Shown here piece after piece: positions 1 through 11,879 of a DNA stretch of 64,000 nt (position 1 is the first letter of the stretch; each line of letters opens with the position of its first letter). Source of the stretch: Citrus sinensis (lineage: Eukaryota > Streptophyta > Magnoliopsida > Sapindales > Rutaceae); NCBI RefSeq assembly GCF_022201045.2, contig NC_068563.1, forward strand, positions 29,237,001-29,301,000, in the 5' to 3' direction. The notes beneath the pieces are model-generated. The model was not told the origin of the DNA and made no database searches. It worked only from the letters and a program-made list of their open reading frames with translations. Made by a program: the position numbers and the translations under genes.

Positions 1-780
1 TACACAATTTTTTTAATTTTGTTTTTAACAATTCATTTTTTGATTAAAAAATGAATTATTAATGGTACATATTATTAACAATTATCCTAAAAAATATCTA
101 TATTATACCATAAAAATTTATTAACAACATATTATTTACAATTATACATATTATACCACAAAAATTTTCAGTTTGAGCTTAGAGGAGTAGATTTTCAAAA
201 ATTTAGGTTAAATTTTGGAGGAGTAGATTCGATTATAAAAGTTTTTTTAGTAATTATTAATAATTATCCGATAAATAGGATGACATGTCATTTTTATTAA
301 TATATATCATATGACATGTCATTTTTTACTAGGTAAATAGGATGACATGTCGTTTTTTTAATCAAAGTTTCGTCAATCTTAAAAGACTAGATTACCCTTA
401 TGATGTCAGCGCTTGCAAACATAAGTTAACGGATTGGTAGACGGTAAAAGTATTTTGTCAACTTAGGGTATACGAATGATACATTTGAAAAGTGTTCACA
501 CACGTTTGATACGAGTGTCATTTAAATATATATAACTAATAATTTCCCTTAAAAAAATAAACAAAGCATGAATGTATGTCTCAAAGTGAGTTGAATATTT
601 AAGATGATAGAGCGGAAGCAGAAAATGTCAATCATTTTAAGCGCCGTATTCTTCACGTTACTTTGAATAATTAAATGCAGGGTTGCATCATAACATCTGA
701 GTAAATCCTAGATTGGATATATGCTCTTCCACCCAGGTTCAAGTCTGCATTGTTTGTGTTAAGTAAATAAAAGCACCAGG
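1..780. other. AT-rich spacer with a repeated 12-bp palindrome
   Basis: No gene is recognisable here. The palindrome ATGACATGTCAT occurs at 280-291 and 311-322, with a one-base variant at 342-353. The first and third copies also share the flanking words ATAGG and a T-rich tail, so this looks like a short local duplication. The rest is low-complexity AT-rich sequence. Confidence 0.5.
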
Positions 781-1841
781 TCGGCCATGCTACTAATCTC
801 CACCCCAGCATGGATCACCTCGGCCAAATAGTACGAGCAGAACACGGGGACAAGCATGAACCGATCATAGGCGATTACCAACCAGAGGTATATACCGAGC
901 CGGTACCCGTCCCCCAAAAAAGCGGGAACACGATCCCACAGAATCGCGGTAGTTGCGCTGTTCCCAGAACCGTTGCGGGAGATGCGAGATCCCACATTTG
1001 CCCATAATGCAGCGATTAGAGTTCCGGGAGGGGCTGCCACTACCCGAAAAAGGTGGGGTGAAGGGCAAATGGGAACGTGGGGACAGCGGCTATAAAAGAA
1101 GAAGAAATCGATGAAGAAAGGGATAGAAAAAAAGAGAGAGGGAAAACGCTGCCAAATTGCAACCATGCCATTTCCTTACAAATTTTTAATAAACTTCTGG
1201 AATCCAAATTACACTGTTTTCCCGTAAACACCTTGTGCTAACTTAGGAATCGGAGGGTTTATGCCGGCAAAACCACTGGCGTCTCTGATCCATTTTTAGT
1301 GAGTGCAGGTCTATTGAGAGAAAGGAGGACGATTCCAATCCCAGTAAACGAGCAACAGTAGATAACACAAACGTTGGTGAAAGAATCTGGTTGGTCAAGA
1401 GGCAAGCAGATTTCAGCATCAACAGTTTGCATTGAAGCGATTTAAGATGAACCAGTCTACATTTTGAGCCAAGACCGAGGAGATCAAAGATACACCACAA
1501 ATTAAAGAATAAACATGATGTGATCTAAGAGCTGCAGCCATTGTAGAAATTTCCCCCGAAAAAAAAAAAATCAAGTAGCCTGGTTTAATAATCTTAAAAA
1601 TTTTCAGAAATAAAATTTCCCAATTTTTTAAAGAGACGTCAATCAACTAGAGCATTAGATAAACTACAGAAGCAAGAGCCTGATAAGGAAAATAACTAGC
1701 CTGATAAGGGAAAATAACTGTCTCCACTGGACAATACTCATTCATGGAAAACAAAACTAAACAGGAACCTAGCTAATTAATTTGAGGTACATAGAGAGCC
1801 AGCAAGCAGCAATGGAACACTTTATCAAAAGAATTATATTA
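781..1841. other. Unassigned interval with a GC-richer core downstream of the PPR gene
   Basis: About 790-1170 is clearly richer in G and C than its surroundings and is open on the minus strand for 135 codons, with hydrophobic stretches. I recognise no family in that reading, and the overlapping plus-strand frame is also open, so openness alone is weak evidence. The rest, to 1841, probably contains the 3' UTR of the minus-strand PPR gene. It could be a terminal exon, a non-coding transcript or a captured fragment. Confidence 0.25.
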
Positions 1842-4190
1842 CTACCAGTAATCTCCACATGAACAAGAACCATGGTGAAAGTGATGGAAGCGATAATTAT
1901 CGCGTAGTACTATATCTTTGTCAATAATTTTAGATATATGTTTCATAAAAGAATGGCAATCTATGCATACTCTAAGGTTCTTGAACACTCGAATTTGTTT
2001 TTTGGCTGGCAGGCTTATAAGGCCAAAACCAACTGCGAGTCTTTCACTGTGATATAAAACCCTATCCTCCTTTTCATTGTCGGTATGTCCAATGTCTTCT
2101 ATTTGTTGCATTAGTTGCTTCAATTTCTCATATACTTTTGGCATTTCAGAGTGTGATTTATTCTGTGAAAAGAATCTGTAAATCTTGTTGTATACTTCTA
2201 TCCAGCTACATCCCGGTTCCTTTGAAATCTCCTTCATTTTCATCAGCTTCCTTTGTTCCTCTGCATCAGCTTGTAGCCCAGCTTCAGCATACATATTTGA
2301 GAGTGTAACATAAACAGTTGCATCATCTGGATCTAGTTCTAATATTTGCTTGCTGATAAATTCTGCCATTTTAAGGTCACTGTGGCACCGGCAAGCTGCA
2401 AATAAAGGTCTCCATATTGGAGCAGTAGGTTTGATGGGCAAGTTACTTATGAAAATTAGTGCAATTTCTAGTTTCCCAGCTCTTCCCAGCAGGTCAACCA
2501 TGCAACTATAGTGTGCCTCTTCTGGTAGGATACCATACTCTTTCACCATGGATTCAAATACTTTCTGGCCATCCTGAACTAAGCCAGAGTGGCTACATGC
2601 AGAAAGAACTGCTAGGAAAGTAGAATTGGTAGGCCTAATTCCTTCCACAACCATCTTTTCAAACAAGATTATAGCCTTTCGTGCACGACCATTTTGCGAG
2701 TAAGCTTTGATCATCGAATTCCAAGATACCACATCTGCTGCCGTCAGCTGACTAAAAACCCTCTCTGCATCTTCCCAACTTCCACATTTATTATAAGCTT
2801 CTATCAATGAGCTTCCCACATGCACATTTGATTCAAACTTAGATTTCACAATCCGAGAATGTATCTGCTCACAAGTTGCAAGTGATGGCAACAACGAACA
2901 AGCTTTCAAAATAGAGGAATAAGTAAACTCATCACATGCTGCATCATTCCGGACCATTTGACTGAAAGCTTCTATAGCCTCCTCGGTTTTCTGGTTACGG
3001 AAAAACCCTGCTATTTGTGCATTCCATGAAACACTAGATGCCGATTTTCCCATCTCTTTGAGCTGCTTCTTTGCTTCCCATATTTCCCCAAGTCCTGAGT
3101 ACATGTCCACAATGGCCGTTCCCACAAAATCACCTAAGGCCATTCCCCTTTTTATAACTTGAGCATGAAACATATAACCCATATGAGAATTCCTCAAGCT
3201 TGCGCAAGATGCGAGAGCAACTGTAAAAGTGTACTCATTTGGATCAATACCATCCTCTCTCATCAAGCAGACCAGTCGTAAAGCCTTCTCATAATCCCCA
3301 TGCTGTTTAAATCCATTAATAATTGCTGTCCAAGATATCACATTCCTCTGCACAAGACCCTCAAACACAGATTCAGCATCCTCCATCATCCCACACTTAA
3401 TATACATCGTCAAAAGTGCATTACTCACGGCTGTTTTTGACAAATATTGCAACTTCATAGTTTGAGCATGAAGTTGTTTCCCTTCGTCGATAGCTGAAAG
3501 ACTGCCGCAAATTGCCAGCATTGTTGCGTACGTGTAATGGTTTGGCCTGACATCTATACCATCGAGCTTCAGAAAAAAACTAAAAGCTTGATCAAACAAG
3601 GCATTCTTGGCATACCCGGCTAACAAACAATTGCAAGAAGCAATATCAAGATAAGGCATTTGTTTAACCAATGCGACCATGCTTTTAATATCTCCACATT
3701 TAGCATACATATTGACAAGGCTGGTGGTCACAAACTGATCCCCACAAACCGCAGTCTTTGTAATCAGAGCATGGTATCTTCTTCCAAGTTCAAGACACTC
3801 TTCACGGCTACAATAGCTTAAAACCTTAATTACGAATTGCTTATCTAACAAACTCTCCAACGAATAACAAGTAACTGGGACATTATTACTACACCCATCA
3901 TCAATGAAACCATCTGGGAAACTATCATTTCTCGTAGAATAACCATTTCTACCGATACCCTTTTCTTCACTATTCATATATCCATTAAATATAAGGTCAG
4001 AAGTAGAAAGACCAGCTCGTTTGGGACTTTTATTAAACAGTTGACGTGCAGAATAAGATGCAAATGGTTCCTTAACTTTAACCGTTTTTCGATGGTTACA
4101 TTTTTTGGGTTTGACTTGTTCTACTACAGGGTATGGAAAGGCAAAAGAAGAAGTGTTGATCAAACAAAGATTAGATGGATGATTAGCCAT
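1842..4190 (-). CDS. DYW-class pentatricopeptide repeat protein (782 aa, single exon)
   Basis: This uninterrupted reading frame encodes a PLS-type PPR protein. An N-terminal region of about 110 residues is rich in basic and hydroxyl residues and may hold an organelle targeting signal. It is followed by repeated PPR units with motifs such as VVSWNSMIKAYSQNGRARKA and a conserved E region (GCSWIEVYNKIYRF). The C-terminal DYW domain carries the deaminase-like HSE motif, a CIDC zinc-binding pair and the terminal tripeptide DYW. Proteins of this class specify and usually catalyse C-to-U RNA editing in chloroplasts or mitochondria. The target site and the organelle cannot be told from the sequence. 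The start is the first ATG of the frame. Lack of introns is typical of the family. It appears functional. Confidence 0.93.
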   Translation of the reverse strand: MANHPSNLCLINTSSFAFPYPVVEQVKPKKCNHRKTVKVKEPFASYSARQLFNKSPKRAGLSTSDLIFNGYMNSEEKGIGRNGYSTRNDSFPDGFIDDGCSNNVPVTCYSLESLLDKQFVIKVLSYCSREECLELGRRYHALITKTAVCGDQFVTTSLVNMYAKCGDIKSMVALVKQMPYLDIASCNCLLAGYAKNALFDQAFSFFLKLDGIDVRPNHYTYATMLAICGSLSAIDEGKQLHAQTMKLQYLSKTAVSNALLTMYIKCGMMEDAESVFEGLVQRNVISWTAIINGFKQHGDYEKALRLVCLMREDGIDPNEYTFTVALASCASLRNSHMGYMFHAQVIKRGMALGDFVGTAIVDMYSGLGEIWEAKKQLKEMGKSASSVSWNAQIAGFFRNQKTEEAIEAFSQMVRNDAACDEFTYSSILKACSLLPSLATCEQIHSRIVKSKFESNVHVGSSLIEAYNKCGSWEDAERVFSQLTAADVVSWNSMIKAYSQNGRARKAIILFEKMVVEGIRPTNSTFLAVLSACSHSGLVQDGQKVFESMVKEYGILPEEAHYSCMVDLLGRAGKLEIALIFISNLPIKPTAPIWRPLFAACRCHSDLKMAEFISKQILELDPDDATVYVTLSNMYAEAGLQADAEEQRKLMKMKEISKEPGCSWIEVYNKIYRFFSQNKSHSEMPKVYEKLKQLMQQIEDIGHTDNEKEDRVLYHSERLAVGFGLISLPAKKQIRVFKNLRVCIDCHSFMKHISKIIDKDIVLRDNYRFHHFHHGSCSCGDYW

Positions 4191-5552
4191 GGATATGATA
4201 GCTAAGCTATAGTGGACTCTAATGGGTGACTAGTTTGTGACATATGGGCCCAATGCAGAAGCAGAAGAAGATAGCGGGCGTCATGAGTTTTACGGAATAT
4301 CGAGTGAAGTGAAAGATTATGTGAAACACTTTTCTTATTGAATTATATATTTACTATGTGGAAATGTTATGCTGCCTAAATTTTAGTATAATTCAACAAG
4401 TTTAATCCACAAACTACTAAATGTTTGTTGAGTAAATCTTGAGAGGGATACATCAATTTTTGCTGAAAGTGTTGTGTCAAATTTGTTAAGTGCCGATTGC
4501 TTTCGGTGAACCCGTTAATCATATATCATGTTCGTGTTGCGATAATGTGTACGTTTCAAAAATTATAATCCTTAACTTTCCTATTTGCAAAGGCTTCATT
4601 CATTCGTAACAACTGTTAGGTTAGTATGTATGTATCACGAAATTATATTATGCGTTAGTTTGCTTATTTTAACTCAAGTTTTTAGCTTAAAATTTAAGTC
4701 ATTAATCTCATACATTATTACTTAATAATGGATGAATTGGTATAATAAAATACTATTTTGACTTTCAATATCTACCATTAAATTACATGAAATTAATGAC
4801 TTAAAATTTGTGTCAAAATTTTAAGTAAAAAATAGATCATTCCTTATATAATATAATATATTATACGTCTACTATAGAATTTAGGATTTTATTTCAAGTA
4901 TAACTAAAAATTTGAAGGCATAGTCAAAAATAGAAAGATGGGAATTGGGAAAGAAGGATTCAACGACGAAAGAGTTGGGTAAAACGTTGTGTAAGACATT
5001 GTAGATATTCACCTTATTTAGTACTAACTATATTATATATACATCCGAAGTGTTATACTATTATTATGAATAATTTCTTACCGTTCTGATTATGGTCATA
5101 TGTATGATATGATCGTGATCGGTCTTTCTTCATACAATATGACAACAATACGAAAAAATAGAAAAATGAAAAAAGTACGACCACCTATTGGGCCTTTGGG
5201 CAGAACTCTGCACTCTCAACTGTGAGGGCATCGATTGGAGTAGACATTGCTCGAATATTTGAGAGAAATCTGGGTAATGTTATATAAGAATTAATGTAAA
5301 CTAGTTCCAGTAATTATCTGATTGTAAATATCAGTTGTAAATTTCATATAATATGAGTTGTAATCTAACATTAGTCTCATGTAATTAAACAAAAAAAAAA
5401 AATACGACATGAATAACTAATGCTAAACCAAATGAAAAAAGCTACATGAAGAAGCTAAACCTAAATTGTAGTTTAACACGTATCAATCTCAAAGATCAAA
5501 TTAATTAACATAAGCCCAAGCGTATGCAAACAAACATATATAATATCATGCC
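4191..5552. repeat. AT-rich spacer with a possible foldback element (about 4650-4840)
   Basis: No gene is seen between the PPR start and the DnaJ-like remnant. Around 4670-4710 and 4785-4835 the sequence holds opposing arms built on TTAAGTCATTAAT and ATTAATGACTTAA, separated by about 80 bases. This is compatible with a small MITE or foldback element. Terminal boundaries and target duplications were not found. Confidence 0.35.
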
Positions 5553-6565
5553 ATGAACGTGCATGGAATAACTACTCACACTCACGTTCATCCCCCTCAT
5601 CTCTTCTCAAAATCTTCTCGTTTTCGCTTTCAGGATCAGAGAAACTTCGCAATAACAATAATCAGTTGCAAATTTAGCAATGGTGATGATGAATTTGGGT
5701 CACAATGTTTTATAAAATTCAAGACAAAGGGGAGAAATAATTTTAGTACCCTTTTGATGATGGTAAGTCACAGGGAGCCTCTTCAAGCGTATCTCTATCG
5801 GCAACTGCAGACGATATAGAAAGAGCCTGTCGGGAACTTGCATTGAAATATCACCCTGATGTCAATAAAAGAGGTATTTAGTGAATTAAAGCTCTTGATT
5901 GTAATTATTTACGCATTCATAGTTGATGTCTAAATTTATTTGACCGTCTTGTTTTAACTGTTGGTTTTTGAATCAAAATTTGAGGACTTTGAAGTGGGTT
6001 TACGGGCAAGCTCTCAAATGAATTTGTAATTTTGTGCATGTAATTTTTGCCTGGTTAATAGTTTACTAGTAAATTCTAATTGTTTTAATTTGGAGAAAAT
6101 ATAATTTCTAGTTTGTGCATTTGATTTTTTATGTAATCTTGTGTAATGACTTCAAAAGCGTCCCCAATTTAAGGTTTAACATGCATACTTATAAGCATTT
6201 TAATTAAGCTCTCTCTTTGGAAATTGAATTATAGATGGTGAGGAAGGTTTACTCAATAGCAATTGTATGCCTGTTTGTTTTCTTCTTTTTGGTTGTGGAA
6301 TCACAAATTTTGTTGACTTTGTTTACGATTCGAAACATTGAGTTATTCCATTTTCGCATATTGTGGAATTTATTTTAGGTCTTTCGCAGTAACTTATTGC
6401 ATCTTTCTTCACAACTTAATGGAAGAACCGGCAAATGCACACGATAAATTGATGAGGATTAAGCATGGATACCATACGTTGATGAATACTAAATCTCCGA
6501 GAAAGTATAACTCTACTTGCCGAAGCCAAAATGGCCAATATGAAGAATTTTACAATAACTTAGCC
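5553..6565 (+). pseudogene. Decayed duplicate of the neighbouring DnaJ-domain gene
   Basis: The ATG at 5553 opens a frame whose first 70 or so codons match exon 1 of the intact gene at 8608, including the HLFSKS/FRFQ and NFSTLL segments. The frame is then lost just before the J domain, and the helix I region ([11 protein letters not shown] in the intact copy) is scrambled. The J-domain core with [10 protein letters not shown] reappears in another frame at about 5820-5873, followed by a conserved GAG/GTATTT splice donor. A second-exon remnant (LMRIKHGYHTLMNTKSPRKYNS) lies at about 6432-6565, but its splice acceptor AG has been lost. Homology of intron sequence to the intact copy continues to about 6870. 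Exons 3 and 4 were not found. This is a host gene duplicate that no longer encodes a J protein. Confidence 0.85.
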
Positions 6566-7149
6566 TGTGTTCGATATTGTTTTAAAATTTTATTTTTTAT
6601 TTTTTGAAAGAAAACATTAAATACATGTTCGATATTGTTCTTTAAAATATTTTAAAAAATATAAAATTCATTCTACACTTTTAATAAAGGAAATTAATAC
6701 TTGGGCAATCCATATTTTGCTTGTAAGCTTCTTAGTTGTAACTAGTTAATTTGTAGGCTGTCTGCCTCCGTGTTCACCCATTGATTAGTTTGTGAGCTTG
6801 TTTAAATGTCTCCCTGTTTGCAACGAGAATTGACTGACATGCTAACATTCTATGAAGGTTTTTTTTTGCCAATGGAACTACGTACCCGACTGGTTTTACC
6901 CTTTTTCTTTAAATCAATTCACTGAACACCATTCATTTATGCTTTATTATTTCTTACATTTTTGTGATCGGAACATAAAGTACATTTATGATCAATTAAG
7001 TTCTACTTGTGGAACGACTGATTCCACTCATTGAATATAATGTTCACAAAATTATGTCCATGCAAAGAGAAGTTTTGTTTTCGTTATGTTAAAGTATTCT
7101 GTAATGAATGATAAATTTGTGACCTACGGGAGATGGCGGTTTTTATAAC

Positions 7150-8607
7150 TTTTAAAGATTGTTTTTAAAGCGCCGGCTCTCCATGGCCTTAAGGAGTGGT
7201 GATATTTCATTCTCTCATTTTACCTCACTAGTCGCTAATTTTCAATTAATGCCATTAAAAATTTTAAAATAATCTTACTATTTAAATATACCCCATCTAG
7301 TCCCAACTTTATTCTCATTATGATTTTTATCCTTTTTTCATATGCCACCCATATCAAAATTAAAGAATCAACTTTCAAAAATAAAATACACACACATCTA
7401 TATGTCAGTCTATCTCTTTCTTATTAATATTGACATATAATAATAATTAGATTATTATCACCACTCATACCAAAAAGATGATAATATATCATTTATGATC
7501 AAGATCATTTGTAATATTGACTAATTATTATCAAAGACTCTTCAATCATATCTATGTTTTACCACCAGAGGATTATGATATCAACAATATTGATAGTTCA
7601 AGGAAAAATTGGGGTGTTAGAGATAATTAAATAGATTACAAAAATTGAAGGGATGAAATTTTTTTTTTGGGGGGGGGGGGGCATGAAGTTTTGAACTTAT
7701 ATTTACGTCTTTCTCTATTGTGTGTAGCAAACTATTTTTGTCTCTTATCACAATAGTTGAGTATATAATATTGAGTAGAAATTGTTGTTAAGTGTTAGAG
7801 ATTAAGTTGGTATTTTAAAATATCAATATCCGAGATTACTTAAACAAGAGAGTATAAGTTGGTTTATATATAGAAATCAAATATAGTGTGGTAATAAGCC
7901 CATAAAAAGGAAGCTCACATGCACAAAACCAAGTTCAAGAGGGGAGCTCGTTTTGTGAATCTATTAATTGTTGACTCACGCGCCGAGGGGGGAGGAGGGC
8001 GCGCTAGGAATTATATCTATTTAAAGGGTCGAATATATCACAATATGATTATCGAAAAACTTGCTCTCCGTTTTCTTTTCCTTCATTGTATGTGCAACAT
8101 TGTGATAGTGTAATTACTGTATTTGTCCTGCTATTTTCAATCCTAAAATTCCAACATTAAGAAGTTAAGAAAAGTTAGTATTTATGAAATTAGGTAGTCT
8201 TAAATTAAATATTAATAGAAGTTATGAATGAGATCTGTAATATTATAAAAGTTCTTCCCTCACTTCAGAATTTTTTTTTTTTTTTTTTTTTTTGTGAAAC
8301 ATTCTAACGTTGCTTATTCTCAATAGGTGGTATTACTACGTAAAATCTGGAGTCTTTATGAATAATAATTTGAAGCCGTTCATGTAGTCCGGTCCTTGAT
8401 TATGGCCCGTAAGATGTGATCATGATCTTCTCGTCGCTCCGAAAATTTCAGGGCCAATTCCTAAAACGGCACACAACCAATGGTATCAAAAATTCAATCT
8501 CAAATAAAAAACAAGAAGCAAAGCCTATAATCCCATGCGTACACAGACAACATACCATGCTATAACGAAAGCAATTAACCAAATTTTTACTTACTAATTT
8601 CACGAAC
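7150..8607. repeat. Spacer with a possible MITE (about 7194-7467) and homopolymer runs
   Basis: GGAGTGGTGATAT at about 7194 and its near inverse ATTATCACCACTC at about 7455 bound some 270 bp of AT-rich non-coding sequence, as expected for a small inverted-repeat element. No clear target duplication was found. A T run followed by about 12 G lies near 7660-7681, and a long T run at about 8273-8293. A 64-codon open frame at 7919 has no recognisable features. The rest of the interval holds the promoter of the DnaJ-domain gene. Confidence 0.35.
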
Positions 8608-10960
8608 ATGCATGGATTAACTTATCTTTCTCCAACGCCACACAACAACACGCTTGTCTATCTCCCTCATCTGCTCGCAAAATCTCCTCTTTTTCACTTT
8701 CAGAAACAAACAAACTTCACAGTAACAATACCCAGTTGCAGATTTAGCTATGGTGATGAATTTGGTGTCCTCTTAGTTAGTCCGCAGCCTTTTATAAATT
8801 TTAAGAAGAAGAGGAGAAGCAATTTTAGTACCCTTTTGAGGGCAAGTCGCAGAGAGTCCCCTTACGAGGTTTTGGGCGTGGCTCCATCTGCGACTGCTGA
8901 TGAAATCAAAAGGGCTTATCGGAAACTTGCTTTGAAGTATCACCCTGACGTTAATAAAGAGGTATTTAGCCAATAAAGCTATTGTTTTCAATTCTTGGTT
9001 TATTTAGCTTAAATTTGGGAACTTTCTGAGTTTAGTAGTTAAGTTCTCAACTTTATGTACTTTAGTGTGTGTTCTGTTGCCTAGTTAGGTGAATTTTTGG
9101 TCGGTTGGTCTGTAAATTAGAGGAGAAAAAAGATAGTTTTTTTTTTGGTTGGATTTTAGGCAAAATCTGGGTCTTCAATCTCTTTTGCTTACTCATATTC
9201 TCTAGCAAATGTATTCTTTTGTGGATTCTCAATTTCCTGAGTTTGTGTACTATTGAATTGGCAAAAACCTATTTAAGATTTTGCTTATTCACGTTCTGCA
9301 AAAAGCGTTCAGTTTGGGGAGCACAAAAAAATTAATCACACAATCCCACTATTTACTTTATATGTACACCATCACAGAAACTGTAGTGGATAAATTTTGT
9401 GGTGAGTTTGTAGTTTTCGAATAAAATATTAGTCTACAAGCTGAATGCATCTGATGCCCAAGTGAGATTGTTGATTTAGGGTTTGCACTGTTCAATTTAA
9501 ATGAGTGGGGATTAGGTCTTTTGCAGATAACTTCTGTCTTTCAAATTTTTGGAATACAGCCAAATGCAGAGGAGAAATTTATGAGGATTAAGCATGCATA
9601 CAATACATTGCTGAATTCTGAGTCTTGGAGGAAATATGACTCTGGAAATCGCACATCAGATTTTTCCTACTCCACTGGCCCAAGCCAAAATGCACAGGAT
9701 GAAGAATTTTACGGATTTGGTAAAGACTTATATGCTTGGAAATTTAATTTTTGCTTGAAGGCTTCCTAGTTTTAACGAGTTTGTAGTCTGTCTACCTTTA
9801 TGCTTAGCTGTTGATTACTTTGTGAGCTTGTCCTTGAACTATCTCCGTGTACATAGCGAGGAGACTGTATCTGGCTGGCATGCTGGCATTGTATTCAGGT
9901 CTTTAGTTGAAGTCAATCACTTTGCTAATGGATCTATCAAGCTTCTCCCAATCATTGAGCTGATTTTACTACTTGATAGAATAACATTTTGTTCTCTTAC
10001 TTTGTTGTATCTATGGTACACCAAGAAATCCCAGTACAGAGAATGGAAATTATTTTATAAAGAAAGCCCTGCTACTCTGTCTGCAGTACAGAATTTACAT
10101 CTGGTTGTTTCAGGTGCTTATTTGTATACACCATTAGTACCATGGATTGCTTATACCCCTTTCCACGGTTACTTGCATATCCTCCAAATTGTCTTTCCTG
10201 ACCTTCCTGGGTGAATGACCATCCAAATTCCTAAAGGCTAAGAGAAAGCATTTTATTTTTATTTTATTCTTCTGTCTACAAAACTTTTCAGGTTCATCAA
10301 TTTATTTTCTCATGCTTGAACCAATTTATGCTGCAGGTAATTTTTTGAGGGATGTCCAAATAACAATAGGTAGAATTGTACTCTCTTTGAAACATCAGCA
10401 TGGTCACAATGTTACCTTGCATAATTCCAATGTCTTGCCGGACTCTATTTTCATACACTCTTTATGTTGCACCCAGAATCTGTCTTCCCAGTGCTTTTAA
10501 TTCTTAATGTGGTGTTGCAGAGGACTTTTTCAAAGATCTTCAAGAAGAATTCCAGAATTGGGAAGCAAGTGCCTCTTCACAAGGGAAGCCAAAGAGTCTG
10601 TGGGAGGAATTGGCGGTATTTGAATTTTAATAAACTTACAATGAAGTATTTGAATTTTGATTGAAACTTGTAGCCTGTGGTGGACCAGCTCAAGAAACAG
10701 CCAGTCTTACTAATCAAATTTCCTCCTGACAGGAAGTTGGCGAAGAATTTGTGGAATTCCTAGAAAAAGAGCTCAATATAACTGATCCAGAAACTGAAAC
10801 AAATGAGGAGCCTAGACAAAGCAATCCTTTTAGCAGTTCTGCAACAGAGAACACAGAAAGCCGCATGCGAAATGAAGCTGGTAAGGGTAGCAGCATTGAG
10901 GAGAGCATTGATGACATAGAAGCAACTCTTGCAAAGTTGAAGAAGGAATTAGGTTTGTAG
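8608..10960 (+). CDS. Plastid-type DnaJ (J-domain) chaperone, type C (278 aa, 4 exons)
   Basis: Proposed exons are 8608-8961, 9560-9719, 10521-10615 and 10733-10960; all junctions are GT-AG and the joined frame is 837 nt. Residues 1 to about 75 are rich in Ser, Thr, Arg and Lys and look like a chloroplast transit peptide. A J domain follows ([35 protein letters not shown], then [19 protein letters not shown] from exon 2), with the HPD tripeptide that stimulates Hsp70 ATPase. No Gly/Phe or zinc-finger region is present, so it is a type C J protein. The C-terminal half is acidic and ends in a short predicted coiled coil ([15 protein letters not shown]). Plastid location is inferred from the N terminus. 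The client is unknown. A broken tandem duplicate lies 3 kb upstream. Confidence 0.85.
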
Positions 10961-11879
10961 ATAGAAAGATGTAACTTTTGTAAGAACTATTGATTCTTTA
11001 TTTCATTATATGGAGGATGAGGGCGTGTTAGAAAGATTTTAGATAAAAGACATCGTCCACGAGTTGGGAATTGCTGGGCTCTACTAGTTGTAATTGTAAA
11101 AATCTGAGGGTAATGCAGTTGAAAGCTAGTGGTTGCACAGCTGCTACTGCTAAGCAACATTTACTTGTGATATGGGACAACTGATTCTTTGATAATAGAG
11201 GGTCTAAAGCATCTTTATGAAATCAAGCTGTTTTTCTGATCATGAGAACATTACATTATATATTAGCCTAGTAGCTTTTAATCTGTTCTAGTTTCTAAAT
11301 TGAGTAGATTGATTCCTAAATTGGGTATTTTCCTGTCTTTGCTTTTAAATCTATTTGACCAGAAACTGCTTTTTCTTGCATGAATAAGATCAATCGGTTC
11401 TGCGTGACGAGTCATTCCAACACTTGCAGCTTCTAAAGTCTAAACGGTTTCTATGAGCTTTAACGTTGCCATCTTAAGATTGTGCAAATCAAATCAATAG
11501 CCAATTAAATCAAACATGGGACGAGGGAAAATTCAAAATCCAAACAAGAAAAGAAGCCGAAGATGTCTAAACTCATGCGATGCCAAAAATTTAACGGGTT
11601 TTGCAGAGGCAAATGCCATTAGGAAACCATTACGCGTGAAAAAAAAATACACTAGTGCAACATCCCAGCATCAGGCTTATTCTTGTCACTGACCTCAGGT
11701 AAACTTTGTGTATAATGTATAAAGCACAAAATAATAAAAATTAAATTTGAAAGCAAGAAAGTCTCTCAAATTAAATCATGTAACCAGGTCCAAGCATCTC
11801 CGCAGACGAGCATGCTAACATTCTTTGAAAACCTGCTGGCCAGACTGTAAAAAGAAAAACTGTAAAGCCTAATTGCACT
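10961..11879. other. Convergent intergenic region between the DnaJ-domain gene and TOC75
   Basis: This stretch must contain the 3' UTRs of two convergent genes. No open frame of note, repeat or element boundary is visible. Confidence 0.5.
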
